Shown here: positions 1 through 13,159 of the stretch, in pieces | How positions within the stretch are numbered: position 1 is the first letter of the stretch | How the letters are laid out: each line of letters starts with the position of its first letter | Assembly: GCF_014851395.1 (NCBI RefSeq) | Contig: NW_024044681.1 | Coordinates: forward strand, 23,313,036-23,377,035 | Direction: 5' to 3' | DNA from: Micropterus salmoides | Lineage: Eukaryota; Chordata; Actinopteri; Centrarchiformes; Centrarchidae | Length of the DNA stretch: 64,000 bases | The notes under the pieces: generated by a model | The model's input: only the letters and a program-made list of their open reading frames with translations | Database searches by the model: none | Told to the model about the DNA's origin: nothing | Position numbers and translations under genes: made by a program

Positions 1-7
1 TGAGTCC

Positions 8-117
8 TCGTGGGCGTGCTGGGAATGCAGCGCTACAGTAGACTGCTGCATTGCCCAGTTTCCACGGTAAGAACAGCTCGTTTCTCAGCTGTCACGTTGT
101 GGAAGCGGACCATTATG
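8..117 (+). repeat. Dispersed repeat, copy 1 of 2
   Basis: About 110 bp that match, in inverted orientation, positions 61878-61978. Shared blocks include GACTGCTGCATT, the segment around GGTAAGA-CAGCTC, and the GGACCAT end. The match stops near position 117. The family is not recognised; it is probably part of a non-autonomous DNA element. Confidence 0.6.
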
Positions 118-2700
118 GTTCCTCTGGAACGTTCCTCTGGGCCGTAGCCGGCCCAATCCACCAGGTACCGGTATCATTTAAGTTTGAGAACGTGCGCCGC
201 TTTAAATGTTGCCGCCGCAAAGAATTGTGGGACGGCATTCTCTCCTTTCCTTTCGTAAAGGATGGTCCAGTGTACCCTATACTAAAGGAGATATGAAAGG
301 AAGCATTGAGGCACCTATCCTTAGCTTTTAGAGAATTCGAAAAGCTCTTATCATGGCTGCCACTGAAATACTTCCGGTTCACTTCACTCAGTTAGGAACC
401 TTCCTAAGCAAAAAAGACTTTTCGAACACAGCCTTAGTCTCGACTTGGTCTCAGTTTGGGCGGACTCGACTACAACACTAATCTGTATCCTTACTCTGAA
501 TGGGCAGGGCTGAGCCCGGACGTGGGTGGGACGAACCAGAGGTTATTTATTTAAGCCTGAAATTTGGTATATGGTTCAGAAGTTGCTATATTTATTAAAA
601 TAGTATTTACAGAGCAGCCTCTGAACGGAGCTTCAGAATAATGTTTCTGAAAAGGACATTATCTGTACTGGATCCTCATTTCAACCAAATGCTCACTCAT
701 ACCTTTGGTTACCTAAATCATCTTTATTCAACACTCCTTTTCTTACCATCCATCTAACATTTTCTTTGTGCAAGCATTACGTTTTCTGTTTGACTTTTGT
801 CATCCATATTTGATCCTTCATATATACCTGTGTATTAGAACCATAAGCAGAGGTAACGTGGGTGCATGGAGGCTGCCAACCCAGGGCCCCGGCTGTGTAG
901 GGGGCCCCATATGTGGGTCATGAAGCTGCATGCAGTTCCACTGTACCGGGGAAATTCACCAGGTCTTATCAAATGAAACAGTCCCTTCACTGCTCGTTTC
1001 AATGGTAAACCACCAGAATGACAATTACCAACAAAAAACACTATATTCTAAGGAGACACGTTTTAATAAACATAAATCATAAAGACAACACATGGCAAAC
1101 TTACTAGCAAATTTTAACACAACTCTTCACCGCGTCATGTATCATGGGAATTCTGAGGGATGGACGTAGGCTGCGTGTGCCCAGCGGTTTACGGCATCAA
1201 AGTACACTGGAAGTCTCTCAGAGGCATTTCAGCAGCGGAGCGTGTAGCCTGCGTCAAGTTAATGACTTGTCCTTTTTTGTGCTTCTACTACATTCTTCAC
1301 AGCTCTCTGTGGCCCGCTTTCGTTCCTTGTCTTGACGGGTGCTTCTAGCAACTACCACAGGGAGCATTTCAGAATAAGAGCGTTTTGCCTGCCGGATTTT
1401 GCTGACATGTTTAGATTTTGTGATTAGTGCTTGCTTTTTGTGCTACTGTGATTAAATAGGCTGAGTAGTTAAATTATTAATTTTTTGTCTGATTTAACTG
1501 TGTTTATTGTTGATATACAATCGGAAGTCTGACTTCCTGCCCGGTTCATCCGCTCTGTGCTGCTTGATGCTTGGACACTTCTGGAACGCACTGCAGTGCT
1601 TCTGGTGTGAGCACAACTAGAATGGCTGCGATCAGCTCCAGCAGCAGCAACGCAGATGGACTCAGTGGACTTTCGGAGTGAATCCAGTGTCGTATAAACT
1701 TGGTTTAAATGACTTGGTAGCAGGTGGGCCCCATGATGAAGCCCCGCCCCCACTGTGCTGAGAGTCTAGCTCTGCCCCCGATAAGAACTCAAAATAAGCA
1801 CTCTTGAAGTAATGTACCATGGCCGTACTCCACTCTCTGCTTTCTCACCCAAATGAGTGGGCAGTAGCGTTAATGTCGGAAGCTGACATTTGCTAAGGTT
1901 GGTGTAACTTAACTTAAACATTAGCTACATAGCTTTATGTGGTCTGTCTCGTCATTTTTTATCACAAGCAAACATATTCTAACCACATGCCCTGTTCCCT
2001 CAATCTCTCACAAACTTAACACTGCATTTGCTATTCCCTCAACATATTGACTCACATTGGTGGCTTGCTAACATCACTTTCACATAGCTTTCCTTTCTTT
2101 GTGCGTTCTTGTGGCAATGAAAGAATTTACAGATCGCTTTGTGTTTTCTTCTGGACGTTGTTTTACAGTTTAATTCTTATTGTTATTCTATGGTTTAGGT
2201 AGCCAAATTTTATTACTTTATATTTTGCTGACATAGCCTCCCACTCCCAGACAGCCACAGCTTTTCCTTTTTGTGACATTCCATACTAGTGGGACCTCAC
2301 ACACATTAATGACATGAAATGAATTTACTGACATGGCTGTTTGAGATTCCTCAATCTTAATTAGACCTTATGGCTCAAATTCTGGTATTAAAGGGAGTCA
2401 TGTCAGTGTGTTTGTGACAGTCACAACAGCCAAACAGCCATTTGTTTAGCAATGAGGTTGTGTTATGGGTAAAAGTGGTTTTGGGCCAGTGTTCATAATA
2501 TGAACTGTGGCCACCACGCCGAAATCACCTTACAGCCCAGCGCTATTCCAGGGGGCTTAATTAGAACAAGATGCAACCTTTTGTCAACCCTAAAAAACAG
2601 TTTCAGTATTTCTGTAAATGACAGTATTTACGTAAAAGCCTTTGACAATATCAGTAGTTTACAAATGTAATGAAGTAAACATCTGGTCTTGGAAAAATAT
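118..2700. other. No gene recognised
   Basis: Only short open frames without recognisable protein motifs are present on either strand. I see no splice-bounded exon, TIR pair or RNA gene. The stretch reads as unique or strongly diverged intergenic or intronic DNA. Confidence 0.5.
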
Positions 2701-2760
2701 ACAGTATTACAGTACAGTCTCTAAACAGTACAGTCCTTTAATATACAGTACAGTCCATTT
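2701..2760. repeat. Short AT-rich minisatellite
   Basis: The word ACAGTACAGTC or close variants recurs about three times at roughly 20-25 bp spacing, with TTTAAT/TTTAATA between copies. It has no coding potential. Confidence 0.5.
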
Positions 2761-5700
2761 AATACAATTTTAAGCTAGTGCAAAAGCAACTCTCAGATGA
2801 TTAAGCAGCAGGGCAAGTTGAGGAACAGGGACGAGAGGAAGGAGAAGAAGAAAAAAAACCTTTTGACAGCTAACTCATTATCTATGTCGTTATCCTCCAG
2901 TAGCCAGCTCTTTCCCCCTCTCCCTCTTTCTGTCTCTCTCTATCTGTCAGTAGAGGGATAAAATCCCTCTCTCATGAAGGCTTAGCAGAGATTATCCTGG
3001 TGTCCCAGGGGAGAGTAGAAGGGGTGCTGAGATGCCACATTACAGATGTAGCAAAGGTTATAGTAAATTTAATGGGCCTGAGGTTGAGCAGGAGGGGCAG
3101 GAAAAGGAGAGAAGCCAATAGCAGGTATGGGGATCCTTCCTCTCTTTCTCCCAGCCTTCATCTCTATATCTATCCATGCATTCCTTCTCGCTTACCCCTG
3201 CGCTATCACTAAGCTCTCAATTTCTCTCCCTAACCACCAACTGCCTTCCTCTGTTACTTCATTGTGCCATTTTCCATTCTTCCTGAACCTGCTCCTTTTG
3301 TTTTAGAAATCAGACATGCATTAATTGTAATAATAAATAAATGTAACTAATCTGGAGTAGTTTTCAAATGGGTTAGTGCCCTTGGTTGCAGCCCATCTTT
3401 CGTACATTAACTCTTGTCACCGATACCCTCATTTTATTTCATTATACACACCAAGTAGAGCGCACCACTCGTGCCCTGCTACTCTCCCTGCTGAATATGT
3501 AACAGCTGAAAATGAAAATGACATCCACCCACATCTCTACCTCCCACCTGGTTTCTCTTTGGTGAGCCCTATCCCATCTTCTCTCCTCCTCTTGTTTGAC
3601 ACTAATAAGCTCGAAGTTGTTCTGGAAGAGTGAAGGACACAAGTGACCCGCCTTCAAACACACCCATTGACACTCTCTGCCACACATATATGCATACACA
3701 CTTATAGTAAACAGATGTAATGACAGGAACAGTATCTCAGCTCTACAGCATATATGCATTAATTCTCAAATATTCAGCAGTTGCATGGAATAGCGCTGTT
3801 GCTAAACAGACCAGTGACTTAAAGGATAAATCAGGTTTATTGTAACATAGAACTTGACCAACTGACCCACTTGACCATCATTTCATTCACCGAAGTAATT
3901 GCTGATCTGAAAACATGATATCATACTCCAATAGAAATGACCAAAACAATGAAAATTGTTAATGGAGACATGGTTAATGAAATATTAGTCTCCTAGAATT
4001 TATGTTGATATAACTTATTTGCAACAGCAAATATGTTTGGGGGAAACATAATGCCAGTCAAATTATATTTTTTCTATTAACACATTAAGAAAATGTTGTT
4101 AAGATACTTGACAAGTTTTGAAATGTTTATACTGAGCAACAGTAAATTTTGACTGACAACATATTTCTCATATTTGTTTTTTGCCAAAATATAACCAGTC
4201 TTGTAATACAGTATCCACTCATAGCAACTACAGCATTATAACATTATTTTGGTTATGTTTTCACAGGACTTGGTTAGGGGTTAGTGAAAGATCTTGGTCT
4301 TATTTTAATACACACAAAGTCTTGAAGCACAATACACGACATGCTTAGTAACATTTAATCAATAGTACAATAGTGCTTTTGTTGCCTAAATCCAACCACA
4401 CACCAGCCTCAGTATGCAAACCCTGTACGTCCACTACCTTCCTATGACTCTGAGTCGGTACGTAAACATATAATACTTCATGCACTCCAAATGTGGACAT
4501 TATCCAGGCAGCGATTACATTTGGCACCCAGCCCAAGACACTGAGCATGCAAATATACTTTGTGTACTAAACACTTACGACCAGTTATCATCAATCTAAA
4601 ATCAATGACTGGAGCAGCTAAAAAGCAGCTTAGCTATCAGCTGCTACATACTTATAGGAAAGCTCATGAATACAACAGACCTTTATCTCCTAAACTACTA
4701 AGTCCCTGTAGCCATACAGATGACTGACAGGCAACGCGTGGCAGTGTATTTTAAGCTTTAAATTAAAACTGTACAGGAGAAACCTGCAATATTGTCTTTT
4801 TTTCATTTCTTTTTCCATTCAGTCGGAGCCACTTATGCATGCCCACTGAGACACACCACATCTTTAATTGGCTTGTTCCATCTTATTCAAATTCATATTC
4901 TAAATATCATTGTTGTTTTTTTCTTTCCTCCAACCCATTAAAGTTGTGTGTTGAAACAAGCTCTAGAGACAGGACCCGTGAATGGCAATGTACCTTATCA
5001 AAAACACAGACTGAGGAGGGGAATACTAAGGAGGGCCTGTGAGATGAAGCAAGCCTTGTAAATGCACCATCAGCGATGTTTACTTCAACTTCAATGATGT
5101 ACTGAATTTTTTAATATTAATTTTTCCTTTCTTTCTTTATTCTTTATCGATACCTTACTATGTGGAAAACTGAAAAGAATCTACACAGTCTGATGATGTA
5201 TTTCAAGCAGTGGTAGCCAGGCCTTTTTACGCACAGTACGGTGTGTCCCATAATAGGAAACAATAGATGCTGCAGTAAGTACTTTATATAATCATAGAGA
5301 TCATTGAAAACGCAAGATAACTATTTTCTTCCAACAACAACAAATAGCTGTATAAAGTAATTTTCTGTTTTTCAAACTGGGCTTGAGCAGCATTAGATGA
5401 GGTGTGATGTATTCTCTGCTGCCAGCTTTCACACTGAAAAGACAAATTGTAAAATTTGAAAAAGAAAAAAGCAACCTATTGCAGCAACATGTGCACTTCA
5501 GAGGCAGCCTTCTTTATTTACTGGCAATAAGTGCTGTGTGACAGTGGCCACAGATGGCTTGAAACACGACAAAACAGAACTAAATATAAGGCACACATAT
5601 TAACAAAAAAACAAACCCCAAAGCCACCCAATTATAAACACATACACATATTTGTGCACTTTCTCATGTCAGGTGCACAAAATGATTAGAAAAATGTGAG

Positions 5701-6586
5701 GATTGGCATGGGTAGATGGGGCCTACCTTTAAGGTGGAAGATCTAAGGTTTCAGAGCACCCACCAGAGTTCGTATCAGGAACTGCTGCATACCGCAACCA
5801 CAGTGTGTGGAAGATGAATAGAGTAAAACTGATAATGGATTCAGGAAATAGGTGGAGGCTGAATTTAATGTAAGACTGCTGTGGGGTAGAGGTGGAAGAA
5901 GAGTGATCACAGTGTTGGGGAGTGACTGCTTCTGCATTCATTCAACATCGTCCCACACTGTGACAGTGTGTCTGCAAGCAGAGCGGAAACTGGCTCAACT
6001 CTGGTCTGCCATTTACCTCCACATGGCTTTCTGCTTGCCATTCTGTTGCACATATCTTCTTATTAGATACATCTGGGGTGCGGAGAGCCTTCAAACTTAA
6101 TATACAGCTGTACACTTTAATTCATCACTTTTCTACAAGAAAAGTTTTAATTTAAAATATGTTCCAAATATAATCCACACCACTAAAAGGCATTTAGAAA
6201 ACCTGACAATCAGGCCAGTCCACAGTCTAGCCTACAAATTACCTGCTGTTTGGAGTAAGGATTGACATGTTGCTAAGATACCTTGACAGGGTTGTTAAGG
6301 CAAGGGACAGGAGAACACCGAGCAGACATGATACCTAGAAATGTCATGCTCCCAGTAATGTCTCCATCAAAAACAATAAATCAGAAGGTGTTAATGCAGC
6401 TGCGTTTTGATAATCCGAAGAAAAGGATCAGATGCTTATCCTCTTTGTGTTTCTTCTGCTAATAATTGGTTGTTATTTTTGTCACGTCTGTCAACAAATC
6501 AAGATTTAGAGGAAGGTGATGCCGATGTAAGATTATTTTTAAAATAAAAAAAGCAGGTGTCAAGAAAGAGATGAGCAGAAGCACAG

Positions 6587-6589
<3 letters not shown>
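2761..6589. other. No gene recognised
   Basis: A pyrimidine-rich patch at 2910-2945 and short random open frames are the only notable points. Part of 4365-4560 resembles a common fish dispersed repeat carrying the words TTGTTGCCTAAA and CCAACCA, which also appears near 17870-17910. No exon or transposon boundary could be fixed. Confidence 0.45.

Positions 6590-6627
<38 letters not shown>
6590..6627. repeat. (TG)n microsatellite
   Basis: An uninterrupted TG dinucleotide array of about 38 bp. It gives rise to poly(Thr-His) open frames on the opposite strand that are not genes. Confidence 0.95.
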
Positions 6628-6629
<2 letters not shown>

Positions 6630-7200
6630 ATGTGAAAGAAAGGAAGTAAAGTGATGAAAAAGGAATGCAAGACAACACAATCAAAGGATTGGTTTAAATG
6701 AGCTTAAAGGCATAAATATTTTACTCCCCTTTATTTTTCAAAAGTTTATGTGACTTGTGAGTAGCAGTGCAGTATGTGACTTGTTTGACTAGGGGAGAAC
6801 TTTTCTTTAAAAGTTAGAGATACATAAATTTCACATTCATGAGGGACCACGTTGAGGTAATGTTGAAGAAAAGTATAGCATCAGCTCCCCGATGGCAGGT
6901 TGGGTAAACTTGTGCTGACAATGCATGGATAAAACACACAAACACACTCACACACACTCTCTCTCACAAACTTGTCACATGCTTTTAGGTGAGAGGATGC
7001 TGACTCTTAACAAGCTTGAAAAAACATGTTCACATGTTCTCACAATTTCACTGAATCTCTCAAACACACACATACTATCTGTCCAGACCACAAATGATGA
7101 GGTACCACCCATGGCCATCAAGTGATATAATAAAAGACACAAGAGATGAGATGTTATTTCATTTATTTATGGATAGGATAAATGTCATGCTCCACAAATA

Positions 7201-8174
7201 CAGTGTCCCTGAAAGCTCAGCACACTGAAACTTAAGAAAACATATGCAACAGACACAAAACACAGTATGAAGAAAACATCTTTGCCAATTGACAACACAT
7301 GTGCAGCATTTAGAAAGAAAACACAGCAAAAACTGGGGGGAAAAAAGAAATACAGAAGTGCCCAGAAGTGCACAACAAAAACAAGAAATACACCCAAATA
7401 CAGAAATGCTCTTCAAAAACAGAACACACAAACAAATATAGAAATGTGCTGCAAAAATGGAAAAACTAGAAATATGACCAAATACAGAAACATGATGCAG
7501 AAACAAAAAAACAATTCAATACAGAAAACACAACCAAATACAGAAATGTGCTGCAAATACAGAAAAATCAACCAAGGAGGTGACTGTGGACTTTAGGATG
7601 GCTGGAAGCACTCCCCTTGCCAAAAGGAGCAGCTGTCGATGTCAACTGGAGCATCAACACAGCCAGCATGGTGAAGAAGGCCCACCAATGCCTCTACTTT
7701 GGTGGAGGTGTGGTGGGGAGCTTCTTCACTTCCTGCATCACTGTGTGGTACAGGGACAGTCACCGCAGCAGGTGGTAAAGACTGCACAGAAGATCATTGG
7801 CAGCAGTCTACCCTACATCAGGGATATTTACATCAGCAGGTGCAGGAAAAGGGATCCTGCATCATGAAGGACTCTACCCACCCTGCAAATGGATTACTTA
7901 GGTACTCGAGACCCGAGTACCTCATTTCGTTCCCTTTCATGTGTAACATTAAATTACATTACATCCTTAATCCTTGATACACAAACGTGCTGCAAACACA
8001 GAATATATATAAACAAAAACACAGAAATGTGCTGTAAACACGTCACAAAAACAGAACACACAGCACAATACAGACAACAAAAATAAAACAACCAATAAAG
8101 CAATGCTGCAAGTTACACAGAGGACAATGAAAATGAGTTGCAATTTAAACAACAGGAGTTTCTAGGGGACACTG
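7201..8174. mobile_element. Non-autonomous TIR element with LINE insert
   Basis: The left end CAGTGTCCCTGAAAG at 7201 is matched in inverted orientation by the right end finishing GGGGACACTG at 8174. The interior is A-rich and repeats an imperfect ACAGAAATGTGCTGCAAA word at about 7400, 7437, 7483, 7540, 7981 and 8021. The word is interrupted at 7576-7975 by an unrelated LINE fragment. No clear target duplication was found and the superfamily is unknown. Confidence 0.45.
7576..7975 (+). pseudogene. LINE reverse-transcriptase C-terminal fragment
   Basis: Conceptual translation gives VKKAHQCLYF, then SCITVWYRDS, then VVKTAQKIIGSSLP and YIRDIYISRCRKR, followed by a KDSTHP segment. This block order is typical of the region after the RT domain in fish LINE ORF2 proteins (VKKAQQRLYFLR...CITVWY...VVKTAQ.IIG.LP...KD.SHP). 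The frame changes around 7780 and 7865, so the copy is dead. It is 5'-truncated and sits inside an A-rich TIR-bounded repeat. The downstream words CATTTCGTTCC and TTTCATGTGTAACA resemble a LINE 3' UTR. The exact clade (Rex1-like or another) is not resolved. Confidence 0.65.
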
Positions 8175-9462
8175 AAAACGGATGAGCAGGCCTGCCATAT
8201 GAATGATCCCCTGGATAGATTTGCATTTGGTTGTGTTTTCTCATTTTGCAGTGTATTTTTACATGCTGCGGATGTGTTGTCAAATAAAAATAAAAAAACA
8301 TCACCACTGCACAATCCCAACATGGCACAAGAGTGGAGAAGGATATTATCAAATAATCTGTATCAAGCAGTGAAATAGAATCTGGTGATTTGTGACCTGG
8401 CCTAAATTACCACCACCTATTAATAATCAACCATGACATGAAGATATTAGGGCTGTGACAAGACCATTTATGTCAAATCCTTTGTCTAACCCCAATTACA
8501 AGCCACATTATCATTCATTTACTTGAAGCCTTCGCATATGAGGAGAGTATTTCTTTTTAGATAAAGAAACATCTTTTCAAAACTTACATATTTTTCTGAC
8601 ATGATAGGGTTGTGTTCCATGTCAGCTTGCTTCAAATCACGTTTTCTACAAAAATAATACATTAGATGTTTCTTATACATCTGAAACACCGCCCGCTTGT
8701 TTTGGATTCTAGTGATGAAGATTTCTTTCATACCCACCGGGTTCATTATTTGGTCTTGTCAATGAACAACAGTGTTTTTATAAATTTTGCCTTATACATT
8801 TTTCTGCTGAAAACAAATATAAAAAGGAGAGAGTTAGCAATTTTTATGACTATATACTGGTTAAAACCATGATGGGATGAATCAGAGCTACCAAATAACA
8901 CAGAAGTGCAGCAAGAGAAAGGGGAGTAAAAAGAAGAGAGAGAAAGACAGAGCGCAACATGAAAGTTGAAGATCAGATCACATTATATGAAGTCCTCCAG
9001 CTGCTAAATCTGTCTGGAGTCATCACTTTCAGTCTGAACTTATCACCAACTTTCTAATTTCGACCATGGCATCAAGCATTTCAGTTGTATTGTTTAATGT
9101 TATTTTCTTGATTTGTAGGTTTTACATTTTTAGGTTACAACTTAGTTAATTAATTTTAGTCTAAAATAAATTAAACTGATCTCTACATGAGCAGAAGCTT
9201 GTAATTTCTGCACACCAGAAGTGGTGGGGCCACATATATCCCGGCCTTCCTTCCCAAAAATATGTCCGTATAGGTCGTCTGTGCAAGCAGTTTACAGAAA
9301 GGAAGTGTGGTGAGGTAGTGTAAAGAGCGACAAAGTCTGCACAGGGAGAAGGTTGAGCTCGATGGATGGCTCAAACACAGGATTTTAATCCAGGAGACGG
9401 CTTGTTAGTGTCCTGTGTGAAATGGAAAGTCAGCGCTGACCTATTGAAATGTTTGTACTTTA
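8175..9462. other. No gene recognised
   Basis: AT-rich sequence with short open frames on both strands and no protein motif, TIR pair or tandem repeat that I could support. Confidence 0.5.
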
Positions 9463-9550
9463 GTACTGCTGGGCAACGATCAAAATTTTTAATCGCAATT
9501 AATTGCATGATTTTCTGTGATTAATCCCAATTAATTGCATAGTTGTGTGC
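9463..9550 (+). mobile_element. hAT-like terminal fragment
   Basis: The words CTGCTGGGCAACGAT, TTTTTAATCGCAATTAATTG and GATTAATCCCAATTAATTG resemble the terminal region of a widespread vertebrate hAT family that carries ATTAATCGC motifs. No matching right end with an 8-bp duplication was found nearby. A candidate right end lies at 17765-17805, but pairing is not proven. Confidence 0.4.
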
Positions 9551-10621
9551 TAACACTTTGAACAAATAAGGTGCTTTTTACCAGCAGTATTCCCTACACA
9601 GTAGCAATAAAATGTTTCTTGTAAATCTCAACTTAAACATTAATGTAATCAAATCAAATATAAAAGCAAAGCTTTTTAACACTGACAGGGCCTTTTATAG
9701 CTTGTTAAAAGAAGTTATAGTTCAGAGCCACGATCATAACATCACAACAGGCACCATCTGAGCAACAGGTTAATATATATGAATCTGTTTTCTTGTTTTT
9801 TTTTCTGAACAGGTATCAGCAGAAACATTTTTCTTTGTTTTTCTATGTTCAGTAGCAAGTGTCCCTGTTAGAGTGAGGTGAAGTGCTCGCCTCTTGCACA
9901 CACCCGCCCATCAAGTTGAATTGTCTTGACCTTTTTGTATGCGACGCGCAGAACAATTCATTGGAAAACAGACTGATCCTCGCTGTTTCTGAGTTTCCAG
10001 AATCTATTACTGTTTACTGAATGGACATCAACAGGAGGGAATTCACATGGAGAGAATCCCCACAAAACTAGATGTAGGCCTATCAGGAAAAGTTATGTAT
10101 AATTTTAACTTAAGTTAAATAGGCTACAGCTGTGTAGCATACAGAAACCGTTGCCATGGTTACTCTCCATAGGACGCCTGCTGTTTACTCGCAGAGCGCT
10201 GTCTGATCACTGGAGCAAAGAGCAACCCCACCGGGCCAGCGTCTACGTTGTGATTTTAAGAACGTTCCTAAGACCAACATCTTCCCCAATACTAATCAGC
10301 ATGCAGTGTGTAGCTATCCACTTCACTATGGCATTTGATCTCTTGTCTTGCTTTTGTTTATCTACTTCTCCCACACGCTGCATCCAATGTAGTCTGGGCA
10401 GTGAGCAACAGACTTTCAAAATAATAATAATAAAAACTGTGTTAACATGCAATAAAATAATTGTCAGCATTAATTTAAGGTTCAGTGTGTAATATTTCTG
10501 AGGATCTATCAACAGAAATGCAATAAAAGATCCATAACTACGTTTTCAATGGTGTGTAAAGACCTTTCATAATAAACCATTATGTTTTTATTAACTTTGA
10601 TATATATCTTTTATTACATAC

Positions 10622-13159
10622 TGTAGCGTACCTATTTAGGCCACTGTTAATAAAATTAGGAACATTAATATTCGGAAATATTAATTCATAAAACTCTCGT
10701 AGTTTCGGGGCACCACCGGAAATTCCCTTCGCCCAGGGTCTCCGGACTCCCTGGGTAACTTTATGGTTTTAATAATTACACAATAATTCCTAGTGATCAG
10801 TTAGTAGTAATTGCTTAATCATTTCTATAAATCAATCAGTCAATCTCATATCGAAGGCGTAAATCCTCCGTTACAGTGACCTGGAGTTAAAAAATACACA
10901 AACACAGTTCTGGATTATGGTGAAATTTATTAGCTAACTAAAGGTGAATATAAATGCGGTTAAATAGACATCAAAGAAATAAACAATGACTAAATAAACA
11001 GAATCCAAACAGAATAATAGGGTTCAAGGTAAATTGAGTTGTTCTGTTGTGGGGAAGAATTTGATTCATAAGAAGCAAGATAACTAATAAGAGCACGTTA
11101 TGATAATAGTTCAATTAAATTTGGTTAGGAGTTTGGCTAAGGATTAGACTAGCGGACATCACTGAATGCCGGGTTGGTTCTGCCTTACTGGGTGTTGTCA
11201 GCCGTAGGCTGGGTTGAGCGGCCCCACGCTAGCTGCCCGATTCCTGGCTTTGTGCTAGGGATTTTTCTGGGGGTTCTTCTGCTTTGTCTGGATGAAGAAA
11301 AACACTGGCAGTGGCACGTCCTTGGCCTGGCAGTTAACCCTTGCTCTGTTCTGGTTTGATGTCCTTTTGTTACTGCTGGTGTAACGGGCCACGTGGCTGG
11401 GTCCGAATTTCGGTGGGAGCAGTATTAAGCAGTTAATTAGACTAAAATAAAGCTTAAAAGAACTTGGTCATTCTTGAATTCCGAGTTGCATGACTGAAAC
11501 GGTCTGCTAACTTTAACAACAAACAAAAGAAAACTTCCACGAAAGGCAGCGAGACTTCGCGTGTGTGGCTTGAAAGAACAAAGAAATCTTTGTGGCAATG
11601 CCGGACTCCTTAGGGCGTAGCTAGGAGACGGGGCACTCTGAGCGTGTGCCAACAGCTGCTGAAGAGGTACAGAGGAAGAAGACAAGAGAAGAGAATGTGA
11701 GCGTGTTTGGCTCTGTGCTTATGTTGTTTGAGGCGTATCCCCAAAGGGGGAGGGCTTTATTTCCGCTGAGTCTTGTCTCCCCTGAGGGAGGGCTTCCGGT
11801 CTCCTCTGAGACTCTGTTTTAACTCTAATATGTTTATTTGTGCGTATTTTAATCAAATACTTTCCCACAATGAAACCTTAAATGGCATAAACAGTTATAC
11901 CGTTCTTAGTTTTAAGCATTTGATAAAAAGGAAACTATTAAGTAATCATTGTAACTATTAGAATGGTTACCAGTTAAACACATATTCAGGATTTCAGGAT
12001 GAAAGAAACTTAACTCAAAATTTCTGGATAATATTGGCTGTCAAACATTCTTACTTAGAGAATATAAGCAAGTTACACGAACATGGCATCAGATTATACA
12101 CAATAAAATACAGAGAGATACATTAAACTGCGGCAGACGCATTACATGTAATACTTAATTTGTCCTCTGGGGGGAGCGCTGGTTTCATGAGGGGACAAAG
12201 GATCTTCTGATTATTTACTTATATTTAATTCAATCCTTGGTTCAAGAGCTAGGAAAATTGGTTATTTAACACATGATATTTAGATATCTTAGAGAGTATA
12301 TAACGGTGCTGGGAACAAAGCATTAATTACAACATGAATTAAATGCAGAAATGTTGGCGATCATTGATGAAGATTAAAAGCACTGCAAAATGAACTTATT
12401 TGTGGTTCCTTCTTTCCAACATAGTTTTTAACAAGAATGGGGTAACAATTACTCAATTGAAGGGGCGAGAACTACTAACTTAAGTAACTTAAAGATTTGT
12501 TTAATTAAGACAAGGTAATAGGCAAGTTTATAAGGAGACAATATTCATTTGACCACACAAAGAAATTTGGGGAAGCGTCCTCCTCTGGCGACTGTCTTTC
12601 TTATCAGTTTCTCATATCTGCGTGAGAAGGAGAGGGCAGGTTAAGAGTCCATGATAATGGCTCTTTGGTGGGGTATAGAACCAGACTGAAAGAAAGGGGT
12701 TCTTTGATGTTTGAGTAATAAGAAAGGGGGGCACGGTTGCCATGGCTACCCTGTGGGGGGGGGGGGGGCAGTTTAGCGTCTCTTGACCTTTATTCAAAAG
12801 GGTTCTGATAGGTTGGTTCCAGATGAAGTTAATCTCTGGGAAGTGTTGGGGTGACATCTTTATGGTCACTGAGGTCCTCACAGCCTGTTTCAGGTTGAGG
12901 TTATTCTCTGGACAAGGTTAATATTGTCATTTTAATAGTCATGCATAGAGTCTGTTATCTCAACTTCACCGGAGGTGGTAGATTTTATGGCTGAAACTGC
13001 CCAAACAGCACTTGTGGAGCCAACCTTTTACCCCCTCCTTTGGGGTACTTCGGCTGTCTGTTGAGGGTTGATATCTTAACCCCCCCCCCCTTGTCCCTTT
13101 GAAATCTCTCTTTTTTTTGCATAAAATACTTAAAACAACACACTGGCTGGTCCACTACA
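10622..13159 (-). mobile_element. Solo LTR, 2.5 kb, with ATAC duplication
   Basis: The segment starts TGTAGCGTACC and ends GGTCCACTACA, giving TG...CA termini with a 5-bp perfect inverted repeat (TGTAG/CTACA). The 4-bp sequence ATAC directly flanks both sides (10618-10621 and 13160-13163). The flanks read as one interrupted MITE. There is no coding region of note inside, so this is best explained as a solo LTR left by recombination. AATAAA signals are visible on the minus strand at about 10931 and 11758, suggesting minus orientation. The length is unusually large for an LTR. An endogenous-retrovirus origin is an inference from the 4-bp duplication and length. Confidence 0.55.
12757..12768. 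repeat. Poly-G run inside the solo LTR
   Basis: A homopurine G run (about 12 nt) lies in the 3' half of the LTR, with a C run of about 10 nt at 13081-13090. Both are low complexity with no coding role. Confidence 0.8.

Noticed and set aside
6499..6684. Poly(Thr-His) open frame
   Set aside because: Generated by the TG/CA microsatellite.
7159..7506. Minus-strand Cys/Phe-rich open frame
   Set aside because: It is the complement of A-rich, ACAG-repeat DNA; the composition explains the hydrophobic residues.
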